DNA of 64,000 bases, taken from contig NZ_CANMIR010000001.1 in the NCBI RefSeq assembly GCF_947498015.1, forward strand, positions 248,001 through 312,000, written 5' to 3'. The stretch's first letter is position 1. Every line of letters begins with the position of its first letter. Positions 56,462 through 64,000 of the stretch are shown here, in pieces. The position numbers and the translations under genes are program-made. This DNA comes from an uncultured Neptuniibacter sp. Lineage in GTDB: Bacteria; Pseudomonadota; Gammaproteobacteria; Pseudomonadales; Balneatricaceae. The notes below the pieces were generated by a model that did no database searches, had not been told where the DNA came from, and saw nothing but the letters and a program-made list of their open reading frames with translations.

Positions 56462-56686
56462 CTAATTAGCTGAATCATCCAAGCTATCAAGAAGCTTATT
56501 AATCCCCTTGAACAGCAGTATGACGATTAGATAACCTAAAATTGCCAGCCCGAGAAAAAGCACAAGCTGTAAAGGATCATCAGTACGCTGATAACCTGCC
56601 ACCCCCAGTGCAGCAATTACTGCACTAAAGACAATAGCAACAATTGTGGCCAGCCGTTTAGTTTTGTGTCTGTCCTGCTGAATCAT
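56462..56686 (-). CDS. Small inner-membrane protein, function unknown
   Basis: A 74-residue protein with a basic start ([13 protein letters not shown]) and two hydrophobic segments, about 12-31 and 39-62, joined by a short polar loop (YQRTDDPLQ). It ends with an acidic tail. I recognise no family. The ATG lies inside the 3' end of the helicase gene (29-base overlap), which suggests it is translated by coupling. It may be a topology or assembly factor, but nothing in the sequence says so. Confidence 0.65.
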   Translation of the reverse strand: MIQQDRHKTKRLATIVAIVFSAVIAALGVAGYQRTDDPLQLVLFLGLAILGYLIVILLFKGINKLLDSLDDSAN

Positions 56687-58124
56687 CCTGTTCCCGTTGT
56701 GGTGTTACTTGTTCGCTTTGTTGACTTTCATTTTCAACGGCTACCGATTTCACAACAGTCTCGCCGTTATTTAGTTCTGTAGTTTCAGGTGCACTATCTC
56801 TATGTGGTTGTGGTTCCTGAAGTAGTTCAGACTCTGGGTGGACGCACTCTAATTTAACCCCTGTTTCTGCTTCGATCTCAGGGATAAGAAACGAATCATC
56901 TTCACAAGCAAAACAGATTGATGCCCCAGACGCACCAGCCCTGCCTGTTCGCCCGATACGATGAACATAATCATCAGGGTCTTCAGGTAACTGATAGTTA
57001 AATACATGCGTCACACCATCAATGTGGATACCACGGCCAGCAACGTCAGTCGCTACCAGTACCTGGATTTTCCCACTACGGAAATCCTCGAGTGTCCGAA
57101 CACGTTTCTGCTGAGGGATTTCGCCCGACATCAGTGCGGCTTTGATACCATCTTTGCTCAACTGGTCAGCTAGCTTTCGGGTTTCATCACGTCGGTTACA
57201 GAATACAATGACCTTTTCTGCATGATCCTTATCCATATAATTCCGGAGCAAACGATACTTTTCATCCCCGGAAACCAGATAAACTGTTTGGGTTACGTTA
57301 TCTGTAGTTTTAATCTCAGGAGCTATTTCGATTTTGACCGCATCTAAGGTCCACTGCTCCGCAAGATTAAGGATGTCATCAGTAAATGTCGCGCTATACA
57401 ACAATGTCTGACGATCCGCCCCTTTTCGAGGCGTACTGCGTACAATTGTTCTGACATCCGGGATGAAACCCATGCTGAGCATCCGGTCGGCTTCATCCAG
57501 CACCAACACTTCAACATTCCACAGATCTACATCTTTACGATTCACAAAGTCGATAAGACGTCCTGGAGTAGCGACCAAAATATCTACAGGCTTTTTCTTA
57601 AGTTTCTGCCGCTGCTTATCGTAATCCATTCCACCGACGAGACTTACGATGTGAAGGTCGGTGTATTTGGCTAGTAATTTAGCATCTTCGCTGATCTGTA
57701 ATGCCAGTTCACGAGTAGGTGCAACAATCAAAGCCCTGGGTTCACCCAGTCTCAACTTTTCATCCAGGGGAAAATCGATGAGGTCCGTAATAATACCTAA
57801 CAAAAATGCCGCAGTTTTCCCTGTACCCGTCTGAGCTTTACCAATGATATCTTTGCCTTGGAGTGCCGCAGGAATAGTTTCTGCCTGAATGCCAGTACAG
57901 TATTGAAAATCCAGATCAGAGACAGCTCTTAGCACCTGATCAGGGAGATTAAAATCATGAAATCTAGCTTTTCCCTCCTTAACAGGAACGATAAACTCAT
58001 CAGGATTCCATGCTTTACTTTTACCGCTACTACGCGATCGCCGGCGATGAGTTTGTTTTGAAGAACCAGACTTTGAGCTATCCGGCACACTTGCTTCTTT
58101 CATCACTTTATTTTCTGTACTCAA
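56658..58124 (-). CDS. rhlB: DEAD-box ATP-dependent RNA helicase, RhlB-like
   Basis: A 488-residue helicase. The N-tail (1-40) is Ser/Lys/Arg-rich, then the Q-motif [16 protein letters not shown], Walker A AQTGTGKT (97-104), PTRELA (about 136), DEAD (210-213), SAT (244-246) and [15 protein letters not shown] and [10 protein letters not shown] in the second RecA domain. The C-tail is Glu/Gln-rich. The sequence is closest to pseudomonad RhlB, part of the RNA-degradation machinery, but the long tails leave some doubt on the name. Confidence 0.88.
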   Translation of the reverse strand: MSTENKVMKEASVPDSSKSGSSKQTHRRRSRSSGKSKAWNPDEFIVPVKEGKARFHDFNLPDQVLRAVSDLDFQYCTGIQAETIPAALQGKDIIGKAQTGTGKTAAFLLGIITDLIDFPLDEKLRLGEPRALIVAPTRELALQISEDAKLLAKYTDLHIVSLVGGMDYDKQRQKLKKKPVDILVATPGRLIDFVNRKDVDLWNVEVLVLDEADRMLSMGFIPDVRTIVRSTPRKGADRQTLLYSATFTDDILNLAEQWTLDAVKIEIAPEIKTTDNVTQTVYLVSGDEKYRLLRNYMDKDHAEKVIVFCNRRDETRKLADQLSKDGIKAALMSGEIPQQKRVRTLEDFRSGKIQVLVATDVAGRGIHIDGVTHVFNYQLPEDPDDYVHRIGRTGRAGASGASICFACEDDSFLIPEIEAETGVKLECVHPESELLQEPQPHRDSAPETTELNNGETVVKSVAVENESQQSEQVTPQREQDDSAGQTQN

Positions 58125-58135
58125 TTGATCTATTC

Positions 58136-60259
58136 CTAAGAAAAATTTCGCCGATATGGCGGTAAAGCAGCTAGCAGCTGCTTGCCGTAGCGTTTGGTAA
58201 CGAATCTGCGATCTAATAAGGTAATTTTACCCTTATCTGACTCCGTTCTCAGTAAACGCCCTGTAGCCTGAGTCAATCGCATAGAGGCCATGGGAACTAC
58301 CCACTCCTCAAAGGAGTTTCGACCTTGAGATTCAAGCCATTCAGAATACGTGGCATCGACAGGATCATCAGGCACCCCAAATGGCAATTTAGTAATAATC
58401 ACATGGGTTAAATACTTACCAGGAAGGTCAACACCCTCAGAGAAAGAGGCCAAACCAAAGATTACGCTCTGCTCATCATTGTCTATCCGCTCACGATGTA
58501 ACCGCAAAATTTCATGTTTTGCCAGATCACCCTGAGCCAGAGTATTACCCATAATATTATCAGGCAAACGCTCAATAACATACCGCATCTGGCGCCAGGA
58601 GCTAAATAACACTAAAGCGGACTTTTCCTGAGGCAGGAGGGCCTGCAAGTATTCAGCTAACTCTGCGCTATGAAGATCTGGTTTTCCCGGATCTTCTCTC
58701 ATCGCAGGCACACAAAGCTCGGCAACATGTTGGAAATCAAAAGGGCTTATATGAATGGAGCAAGGGCTGTCTGGAGGTAACCCGAGATCAGCATAGATCC
58801 TGTCAAACCGACCCAGGGCAGTTAAAGTTGCAGATGTAATCACTGCGCCGAAACATTGCTTCCAAAGATTTTCTTTCAAAGTATCAGCCGCTGAAACAGG
58901 ACTGCTGTGGCACTCGATATCCATACCGTCACTACCGTCAACTCGACTCACCCAGCGCGCTGTGGGTGATCGCCCGGAATGATCTGGTATAGAGTAGCTT
59001 TTGGCTAACCCGTACATCATCTGGAGTCGTGATAACATCACGCCCATTTGAGGATACCATCTCTCCCCAATCTCTTTGGGTATATCAGCCAACTCTCCAT
59101 CCATCCCCTCTTTCAGAAGATCGACAATCTGCTCAAACTTAAGGACCACACGCTCCGCAGCATGTGCGAAATTATGACTAACAAGCTGGAGCTCTTCAGG
59201 AATCACCCCATGGGCAAAACGATAACGATCTTGAGCACCAGAGAGTTTATCCGCGAGTAGCCCTTGTAGCAGAGTCTGCCAATCCTGTAGATTGCGTTCC
59301 ATATCTGCAAGTGGGTTGGATAATTTATTGATGTAATCACCGAGCACTATATGTTCAGAGGAATCATTCAATAACTTATTCAGGTTACGCCCTGCCCGAC
59401 TTAGCCATCGAAGACTGGATTTGAGCCGTAAACTGTAAGAAAAGTGCCCTGTGGTTTTTGTCCCCAGATGATGCCCTTCATCAAATATATAAATAGTATC
59501 TTCCGGGGCCGATAGAATCGTCCCGCCACCCAAAGAAAGATCTGCCAGTACCAAATCATGATTTGCTACGATCAGATCCCATTTATCGAGTTCCTGCCTG
59601 GCTTTATAAAATGGACAGATTGAAAAATTACTACAGCGGCGATTAGTACACTGCATGTGATCACTGGTAGATAAACGCCAAACCTGATCATTAACTGTGT
59701 GTTTAAGATCATCTCGGTCTCCGTCCCAATCCCCCGAAGCATAGTGACTTAACAGCGCTTTTACTTCTGCAAGTACTTCTTGATCAACTTTAGCCGCAAC
59801 CTCATCTTCGTACAGTGCAATCTGACCAAGTTCATTTTGCGACTCAAGCGTCTTTTCCGCGCGCGAAACACAAAAATAACGGCCACGCCCCTTTGCAAGA
59901 CCGTAAGTGAGATTGATACCTGCATCAGTCACTAATTGGGGAAGATCTTTTAGAATTAACTGCTCCTGAAGTGCAACCGTCGCTGTAGAAACGATCACCT
60001 TCTTTTTCTGCTGTTGCGCAACAGGCACTGATGCCAGCAGGTACGCCATGGTTTTTCCTGTACCTGTGCCCGCTTCCGTAACACAGATATGACCACTACG
60101 CTCTTCTCCAGACTGGAGATCAATATTTTTGATCGCCCCCAAAGTGCGCGCCACTTCAGCAATCATCATCTTTTGCCCATACCTGGCTTTAAGACCACGA
60201 TTATTTAAAAACGCTGAATACGCTTCTTGGATAATTTTCCGGAGTTGTTGATCAATCAA
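58136..60259 (-). CDS. dinG: ATP-dependent DNA helicase DinG
   Basis: DinG is an XPD-like 5'-3' helicase that unwinds D-loops and R-loops and belongs to the SOS response. The 707 residues carry Walker [16 protein letters not shown], four Cys of the Fe-S cluster (one in GRYFCVS, three in [15 protein letters not shown]), DEGHHLGTK as the DEAH box, and the C-terminal motif [14 protein letters not shown]. It is divergent from lexA. The LexA box nearest to it, 60324-60339, is a perfect 16-mer, so it is likely LexA-regulated. Confidence 0.95.
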   Translation of the reverse strand: MIDQQLRKIIQEAYSAFLNNRGLKARYGQKMMIAEVARTLGAIKNIDLQSGEERSGHICVTEAGTGTGKTMAYLLASVPVAQQQKKKVIVSTATVALQEQLILKDLPQLVTDAGINLTYGLAKGRGRYFCVSRAEKTLESQNELGQIALYEDEVAAKVDQEVLAEVKALLSHYASGDWDGDRDDLKHTVNDQVWRLSTSDHMQCTNRRCSNFSICPFYKARQELDKWDLIVANHDLVLADLSLGGGTILSAPEDTIYIFDEGHHLGTKTTGHFSYSLRLKSSLRWLSRAGRNLNKLLNDSSEHIVLGDYINKLSNPLADMERNLQDWQTLLQGLLADKLSGAQDRYRFAHGVIPEELQLVSHNFAHAAERVVLKFEQIVDLLKEGMDGELADIPKEIGERWYPQMGVMLSRLQMMYGLAKSYSIPDHSGRSPTARWVSRVDGSDGMDIECHSSPVSAADTLKENLWKQCFGAVITSATLTALGRFDRIYADLGLPPDSPCSIHISPFDFQHVAELCVPAMREDPGKPDLHSAELAEYLQALLPQEKSALVLFSSWRQMRYVIERLPDNIMGNTLAQGDLAKHEILRLHRERIDNDEQSVIFGLASFSEGVDLPGKYLTHVIITKLPFGVPDDPVDATYSEWLESQGRNSFEEWVVPMASMRLTQATGRLLRTESDKGKITLLDRRFVTKRYGKQLLAALPPYRRNFS

Positions 60260-60323
60260 AATTGCAATCCACCTTAGATTAGCTGGCGATTCTATCAGTT
60301 AATAGAAGGCAAAGACAAAAACA

Positions 60324-60339
60324 CTGTATAAAAAAACAG
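60324..60339. promoter_or_regulatory. LexA (SOS) box 1, dinG-proximal
   Basis: CTGTATAAAAAAACAG matches CTGT-N8-ACAG exactly. It lies 65 bases before dinG and 83 bases before lexA and may serve both. Confidence 0.9.
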
Positions 60340-60363
60340 AAGCCACTTTACAAATCACAACCA

Positions 60364-60379
60364 CTGTATAAAAATACAA
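60364..60379 (+). promoter_or_regulatory. LexA (SOS) box 2
   Basis: CTGTATAAAAATACAA matches the consensus except for the last base (ACAA for ACAG). It is 40 bases from box 1, about four helical turns. Confidence 0.8.
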
Positions 60380-60382
60380 GTA

Positions 60383-60398
60383 CTGTATAAACAACCAG
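60383..60398 (+). promoter_or_regulatory. LexA (SOS) box 3, overlapping the translation start region
   Basis: CTGTATAAACAACCAG differs from consensus at one base (CCAG for ACAG). It is 19 bases from box 2 and ends 9 bases before the lexA ATG, where a Shine-Dalgarno sequence would normally be. None is evident there. Confidence 0.8.
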
Positions 60399-60406
60399 AC
60401 AACATC

Positions 60407-61009
60407 ATGAAACTGACAAAACGACAGACGGAAGTCCTAGACTGCATCAAGCGTCATATTGGTGATACTGGGTATCCACCCACACGCGCTGATATAGCAA
60501 AAGATCTTGGTTTCAAATCAGCAAATGCTGCTGAAGAGCACCTTAAAGCCCTGGCTAAGAAAGGGGCAATAGAGATTATCCCCGGAACCTCAAGAGGGAT
60601 AAGAATCCCTGAAATGGAAGAGGAGCAAGGTCTCCCTGTTGTTGGCCAGGTAGCAGCTGGTTCGCCAATACTGGCTCAGGAGCATGTTGAAGATCACTGC
60701 ACCATTTCTTCAGATTTTTTTCACCCTAAAGCGGACTATCTATTACGAGTTAAAGGACTCAGCATGAAAGACGTAGGCATCATGGACGGTGACCTACTGG
60801 CAGTTCATCAATGCCAAACTGCAAAGGACGGGCAAATAGTCGTAGCGCGCCTTGACGATGAGGTAACAGTCAAGCGCTTTAAACAAGATGGAAACATTGT
60901 CTACCTAATCGCAGAAAATGAAGATTTTGATCCCATAATAGTGGACCTTAACGAGCAAGATATAGCGATTGAAGGATTAGGCGTCGGAGTTATTCGCAGA
61001 GGTAACTAG
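60407..61009 (+). CDS. lexA: SOS response repressor and self-cleaving protease LexA
   Basis: LexA represses SOS genes and cleaves itself with RecA filaments. The 200 residues have a winged HTH ([35 protein letters not shown]), the cleavage site Ala84-Gly85 in QVAAGSPIL, and the Ser119/Lys156 dyad ([15 protein letters not shown]), all at the E. coli positions. It is preceded by three SOS boxes. No clear ribosome site is seen ahead of the ATG. SulA follows two bases after its stop. Confidence 0.97.
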   Translation: MKLTKRQTEVLDCIKRHIGDTGYPPTRADIAKDLGFKSANAAEEHLKALAKKGAIEIIPGTSRGIRIPEMEEEQGLPVVGQVAAGSPILAQEHVEDHCTISSDFFHPKADYLLRVKGLSMKDVGIMDGDLLAVHQCQTAKDGQIVVARLDDEVTVKRFKQDGNIVYLIAENEDFDPIIVDLNEQDIAIEGLGVGVIRRGN

Positions 61010-61011
61010 TT

Positions 61012-61473
61012 ATGCTGGCATTGCAGGAAACACATTCATCGAACGCTGTTCAATATTCAACTGATGAATCTATATTTAAAATCAAAGCAAAGCCATCTGA
61101 AACATCACTTTCGGGCTCACTGACGGAAATTGTTGTACAGGATGAAAATTTCTCAAACATTCCGATGCTGATGCCCCTGCTAGCTCAACTCAGCAAAGAT
61201 GATCGATGGTTTGTTTGGATTGCCCCACCTGTTCTGCTACCTAAGCAACTTCTTCTTGAAGCTGGGATCGACCTAAGCAAAGTAATTCTACTGAACCCCA
61301 ACAGCAAACACAGTACATTCCAACTTGCCCAACAAGCATTAAGCACAGGAACAAGCCATGCTGTTGTGTCATGGCCAGGATATCTATCTGATTCTGAATA
61401 TAATGATCTAGAATGCGCTGCTAAAACGGGACAAAGTCATGGAATCATCATCAGGCGCCGTGGAGACAGCTAA
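61012..61473 (+). CDS. sulA: SOS cell-division inhibitor, SulA family
   Basis: SulA blocks FtsZ assembly while DNA damage persists. The 153 residues contain the RecA-like core with IPMLMPLLAQLSKDDRWFVWIAPPVLLPKQLLLEAGIDLSKVILLNP, and its length is like pseudomonad SulA. GAGG lies before the ATG, and lexA ends two bases upstream, so the pair is co-transcribed from the SOS promoter. A 10-bp inverted repeat spans its stop codon. The similarity to E. coli SulA is distant. Confidence 0.88.
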   Translation: MLALQETHSSNAVQYSTDESIFKIKAKPSETSLSGSLTEIVVQDENFSNIPMLMPLLAQLSKDDRWFVWIAPPVLLPKQLLLEAGIDLSKVILLNPNSKHSTFQLAQQALSTGTSHAVVSWPGYLSDSEYNDLECAAKTGQSHGIIIRRRGDS

Positions 61474-61483
61474 GCGCCTGATG
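61449..61483 (+). repeat. 10-bp inverted repeat spanning the sulA stop
   Basis: CATCAGGCGC (61449-61458) pairs exactly with GCGCCTGATG (61474-61483), and the 15-base loop holds the sulA TAA. No T tract follows, so it would not be a canonical terminator. Confidence 0.45.
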
Positions 61484-61506
61484 AGTAGAAACAGAGAAGG
61501 GGGAGA

Positions 61507-61767
61507 TCAATGGATTGTTGGTGGTAGCTCAGCTTCCTCTTTCTCATCTCCAGTGAGATCCAGTCCCGACTCAGCTACCATCTGAATTCCAGCTGTCAAC
61601 ATCACTCGTGCAACATCTAGGCATTGATCACTAAGTTTGGCCCTGAGCTCATCTGAAAAATTTACTCTGAGCATAGGTTCCCCATCACTATCGGCATGAC
61701 GAATAGCTAATTCACCATCATCCAACTCAATGATTTCGAGTACCATCTCCGGGTTTAGATCTGACAC
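61507..61767 (-). CDS. Conserved small hypothetical protein (PA3009-like)
   Basis: An 86-residue acidic protein with MSDLNPEMVLEIIELDDGELAIRHADSDGEPMLRVNFS, then an amphipathic helix (DQCLDVARVMLTAGIQMVAESG) and an acidic tail. Its place between sulA and the DUF6586 gene before topA is the same as PA3009 in Pseudomonas aeruginosa. Its function is unknown. It lies 4 bases after the DUF6586 gene and so is probably in the same operon. Confidence 0.78.
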   Translation of the reverse strand: MSDLNPEMVLEIIELDDGELAIRHADSDGEPMLRVNFSDELRAKLSDQCLDVARVMLTAGIQMVAESGLDLTGDEKEEAELPPTIH

Positions 61768-61771
61768 TTAA

Positions 61772-62296
61772 TTACCACTCCTGCATACCTTCACGAAGGC
61801 GATTGATCAGCTCTGAAAGGGATTCAAACCAGGCTTCATACTCTTTGATAATCTGCTCATCTTCTGCATGATCAGGATTCACCTGTAATACATGAATCTC
61901 TGAGACACTTGAGGTTTGAGTTATCGCTTCTTTTTTATCCGAACCATGCCAGCAGGCTTCATACGCAGCCATCATCTTATGCAGCCAACCAGAATCATCT
62001 GACTCAAGCACACTCAACTGCTTAAGCTCTGGACTTTCCACCCCGGTCCGATCAAGTTCAGCCGCCAGAGAGCGATAACCATCCAATGATTCAGTATCAA
62101 CCTTATAGAGTTCCGCAACCTCGCGGAGAAAAGCGTCATATGCAGAGTTCAGGTGAAAAAGTACTGACTCATTATAAGATTCAATCAGCGCATGCTTATT
62201 CCAACTGGTATCACTCTGCGCCTGTTTCAATTGATCAAGATGTATGCGTGTAAAGCTTAACTTTTGGTTAGTCCGTGCCAAGTAAATGCCGCTCAT
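61772..62296 (-). CDS. DUF6586 family protein (PA3010-like)
   Basis: A 174-residue, mostly helical protein with MSGIYLARTNQKLSFTRIHLDQLKQAQ, then NSAYDAFLREVAELYK and YRSLAAELDRTGVESPEL, ending in a Glu-rich helix. The order matches PA3010 next to topA in pseudomonads. It lies 11 bases after topA and is probably expressed with it. No enzymatic motif is visible. Confidence 0.8.
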   Translation of the reverse strand: MSGIYLARTNQKLSFTRIHLDQLKQAQSDTSWNKHALIESYNESVLFHLNSAYDAFLREVAELYKVDTESLDGYRSLAAELDRTGVESPELKQLSVLESDDSGWLHKMMAAYEACWHGSDKKEAITQTSSVSEIHVLQVNPDHAEDEQIIKEYEAWFESLSELINRLREGMQEW

Positions 62297-62307
62297 GCTA
62301 TCCCCAA

Positions 62308-64000
62308 TTATTTCTTAGCTTTCTTACGGGTCTCTTCTTCAACCCACTTCCCATCTCGATAGAATGCACGCCAGCCCGTCGCTTTACCATTGACCTCGGT
62401 CATAACGTACTGTTCCTTTGTTTTACGGCTATAGCGAACAACACTCAGATTACCTTCAGAATCCCTGCTGGGCGCACTAAATAGGAACTCATATTTAGGA
62501 TCAATTTCAGTCTTATGCGGCAACAATTCCACTATTTTTGGAGCTCGCGTCTCCCTGTTTCTTGGGAACTGACTCGCGGCCAAAAACAGCCCTGAAGCAC
62601 CATCTCGAAGAATATAAGTATCCTCCACCTTTTCACACTGCAGCTCAGGCATAGGAACCGGATCCATTTTTGGTGGTGCTGGCTCGCCATTTCTCAAAAG
62701 TTTGCGGGTATTCTTACACTCGGTACAACCAAAGTACTTACCAAATCGTCCAGTTTTCAGCTGCATCTCTGCAGAACATTTATCGCATTCCAGCGTTGGA
62801 CCATCATATCCTTTGATTCGGTACTCGCCTTTCTCAACTTCAAATCCAGAGCAGTCTGGGTTATTACCACACACATGAAGCTTGCGCTTCTCATCAATAA
62901 GGTATGAATCCATAGCGGAGTCACAAATATGACATCGGTGTTTTTTACGTAGAATTCTGGATTCTTCCTCTTCATCACCATCAGCACTAACTACCTCATC
63001 TCCAGAGACAAGATTGATAGTGCATTTGCAACGCTCTTTAGGTGGCAAACTATATCCTGAACACCCTAAGAAAACCCCCGTACTTGCGGTTCGAATCATC
63101 ATCGGGCGACCACAGTCAGGACAGTTGATATCTGTTTCTGTAGGAGAGTTCGGTCGCATTCCGCCCTCCTCTCCCTGAGCCTCTTCGAGCTTGCCTGAAA
63201 AGTCAGAATAGAATTGATCCAGCAACTCCTTCCAATCTGCTGAACCTTGAGCAATATCATCCAGGCTTTCTTCCATCCGAGCTGTAAAGCTGTAGTCCAT
63301 CAGATCGGAGAAACTCTCCGAAAGACGCTCAGTGACAATATCACCCATTTTTTGGGCATAAAATCTACGATTCTGAACCTCAACATAACCCCGATCCTGA
63401 ATGGTTGAGATGATCGCAGCATAAGTTGAAGGCCGACCGATACCTCGTTTTTCCAACTCTTTTACCAAGCTTGCTTCCGTATACCGTGGCGCTGGCTTAG
63501 TGAAGTGCTGCTTCGGAAGAAGTTCAACAAGAGATAACAGCTCACCCGCTTTGACGTCAGGCAGAATAATATCCTCTTCCCCTTTACCTTTAGCCGGCAT
63601 CACACGCGTATAACCATCAAACTTCAGGATTCTGCCCTTAGTAACCAGCTCAAACTCTCCGGCTTTAACTGTGACACGTGTGCTCAAAAATTTTGCAGGG
63701 GTCATCTGACATGCCAGGAATTGACGTCGTATCAATTCGTAGAGTCGCTCAGCATCTCGATCCATTCCCTTCAGTGCAGTTGCTTCCACATTGACATCAG
63801 ATGGGCGAATCGCCTCATGGGCTTCCTGTGCACCATCTTTACTGCTGTATCTATTGGCCGCTTCCGGGAGGTAGTCACTACCAAAGTGATCCCCTATATA
63901 CTCTCGGCAACTCTCTACCGCTTCCGCGCTCAAGTTAGTCGAGTCTGTTCGCATATATGTGATGTAACCCGCTTCGTAGAGTCGCTGAGCCATCATCATA
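62308..64000 (-). CDS. topA: DNA topoisomerase I, C-terminal part (5' end beyond window)
   Basis: TopA relaxes negative supercoils. The 563 visible residues begin shortly before the catalytic Tyr in [13 protein letters not shown] and include the type IA core with [27 protein letters not shown]. The C-terminal zinc ribbons follow, with Cys pairs at [27 protein letters not shown] and FGCTECKN, and the end is a Lys-rich tail. The Toprim domain lies off the right edge. The first Met visible, at 63999, is internal, not the start. It precedes the DUF6586 gene by 11 bases. Confidence 0.96.
   Translation of the reverse strand, partial: MMMAQRLYEAGYITYMRTDSTNLSAEAVESCREYIGDHFGSDYLPEAANRYSSKDGAQEAHEAIRPSDVNVEATALKGMDRDAERLYELIRRQFLACQMTPAKFLSTRVTVKAGEFELVTKGRILKFDGYTRVMPAKGKGEEDIILPDVKAGELLSLVELLPKQHFTKPAPRYTEASLVKELEKRGIGRPSTYAAIISTIQDRGYVEVQNRRFYAQKMGDIVTERLSESFSDLMDYSFTARMEESLDDIAQGSADWKELLDQFYSDFSGKLEEAQGEEGGMRPNSPTETDINCPDCGRPMMIRTASTGVFLGCSGYSLPPKERCKCTINLVSGDEVVSADGDEEEESRILRKKHRCHICDSAMDSYLIDEKRKLHVCGNNPDCSGFEVEKGEYRIKGYDGPTLECDKCSAEMQLKTGRFGKYFGCTECKNTRKLLRNGEPAPPKMDPVPMPELQCEKVEDTYILRDGASGLFLAASQFPRNRETRAPKIVELLPHKTEIDPKYEFLFSAPSRDSEGNLSVVRYSRKTKEQYVMTEVNGKATGWRAFYRDGKWVEEETRKKAKK

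Noticed and set aside
60260-60406. Additional tRNA or small RNA between dinG and lexA
   Set aside because: The region is explained by three SOS boxes and AT-rich promoter sequence, with no stable fold.

Overview
The window is a stretch of chromosome from a gammaproteobacterium. Its gene order is that of the Pseudomonas/Oceanospirillales branch: leuC-leuD-leuB-asd-fimV-truA-trpF, then accD-folC-SPOR protein-cvpA-purF-metZ, and lexA-sulA followed by two small conserved genes and topA. An E. coli-type speD, a class III PHA synthase (PhaE/PhaC), AapJQMP uptake and the trpBA pair lying between trpF and accD fit a marine Oceanospirillaceae-like bacterium (Amphritea, Neptunomonas or Marinobacterium type). 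This assignment is an inference from gene content. I see no phage, insertion sequence, CRISPR array, tRNA or rRNA.

Layout. 1-6 kb: end of a luciferase-like flavin oxidoreductase, panD with a long structured leader, and metH. 5.5-9.5 kb: thioesterase, persulfide-dioxygenase-like hydrolase, small DUF proteins and an Hsp20 gene behind a ROSE-like RNA thermometer. 9.5-12 kb: a tight minus-strand group with Memo-like AmrB, AMMECR1-like AmrA, a possible small protein, a cupin and a macrodomain protein. 12-32 kb: dusC, thpR, then the long minus-strand biosynthetic block for methionine, purine, folate, fatty acid, tryptophan, aspartate-family and leucine synthesis, with the polar-assembly protein FimV inside it. 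32-39 kb: LysR regulator, PHA synthase genes, speD, the PHA regulator phaR, a DUF6489 protein, an MFS transporter and speE. 39.8-44 kb: the aapJQMP amino-acid ABC transporter. 44-53 kb: GST, LysR, lytic transglycosylase, ThrE-like exporter, aroC, prmB, smrB, RssA-like patatin, DUF4892 protein and hydrolase. 53-60 kb: an O-oligosaccharyltransferase-like membrane protein, sixA, gpsA, an RhlB-like helicase and dinG. 60-64 kb: the SOS block lexA-sulA behind three LexA boxes, two conserved small genes and topA, which runs off the end.

Most genes are single-copy housekeeping genes in short operons separated by clear intrinsic terminators. Methionine and SAM use link several of them: metZ and metH make methionine, and speD and speE consume decarboxylated SAM. 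Two aspartate-semialdehyde dehydrogenases sit in tandem next to leuB. PHA polymerisation genes and their regulator flank speD.

The most unusual signal is non-coding. Upstream of panD, on its strand, about 190 bases can fold into a chain of helices: a GNRA hairpin, a 7-bp hairpin directly abutting a compact three-way junction, and a further stem. It looks like a regulatory leader and I do not recognise it as a known riboswitch. Other points worth checking are a thrice-repeated 8-mer between speE and aapJ, the triple SOS operator, the Memo/AMMECR1/cupin/macrodomain operon with a possible small ORF, and a near-perfect palindrome between asd and fimV.
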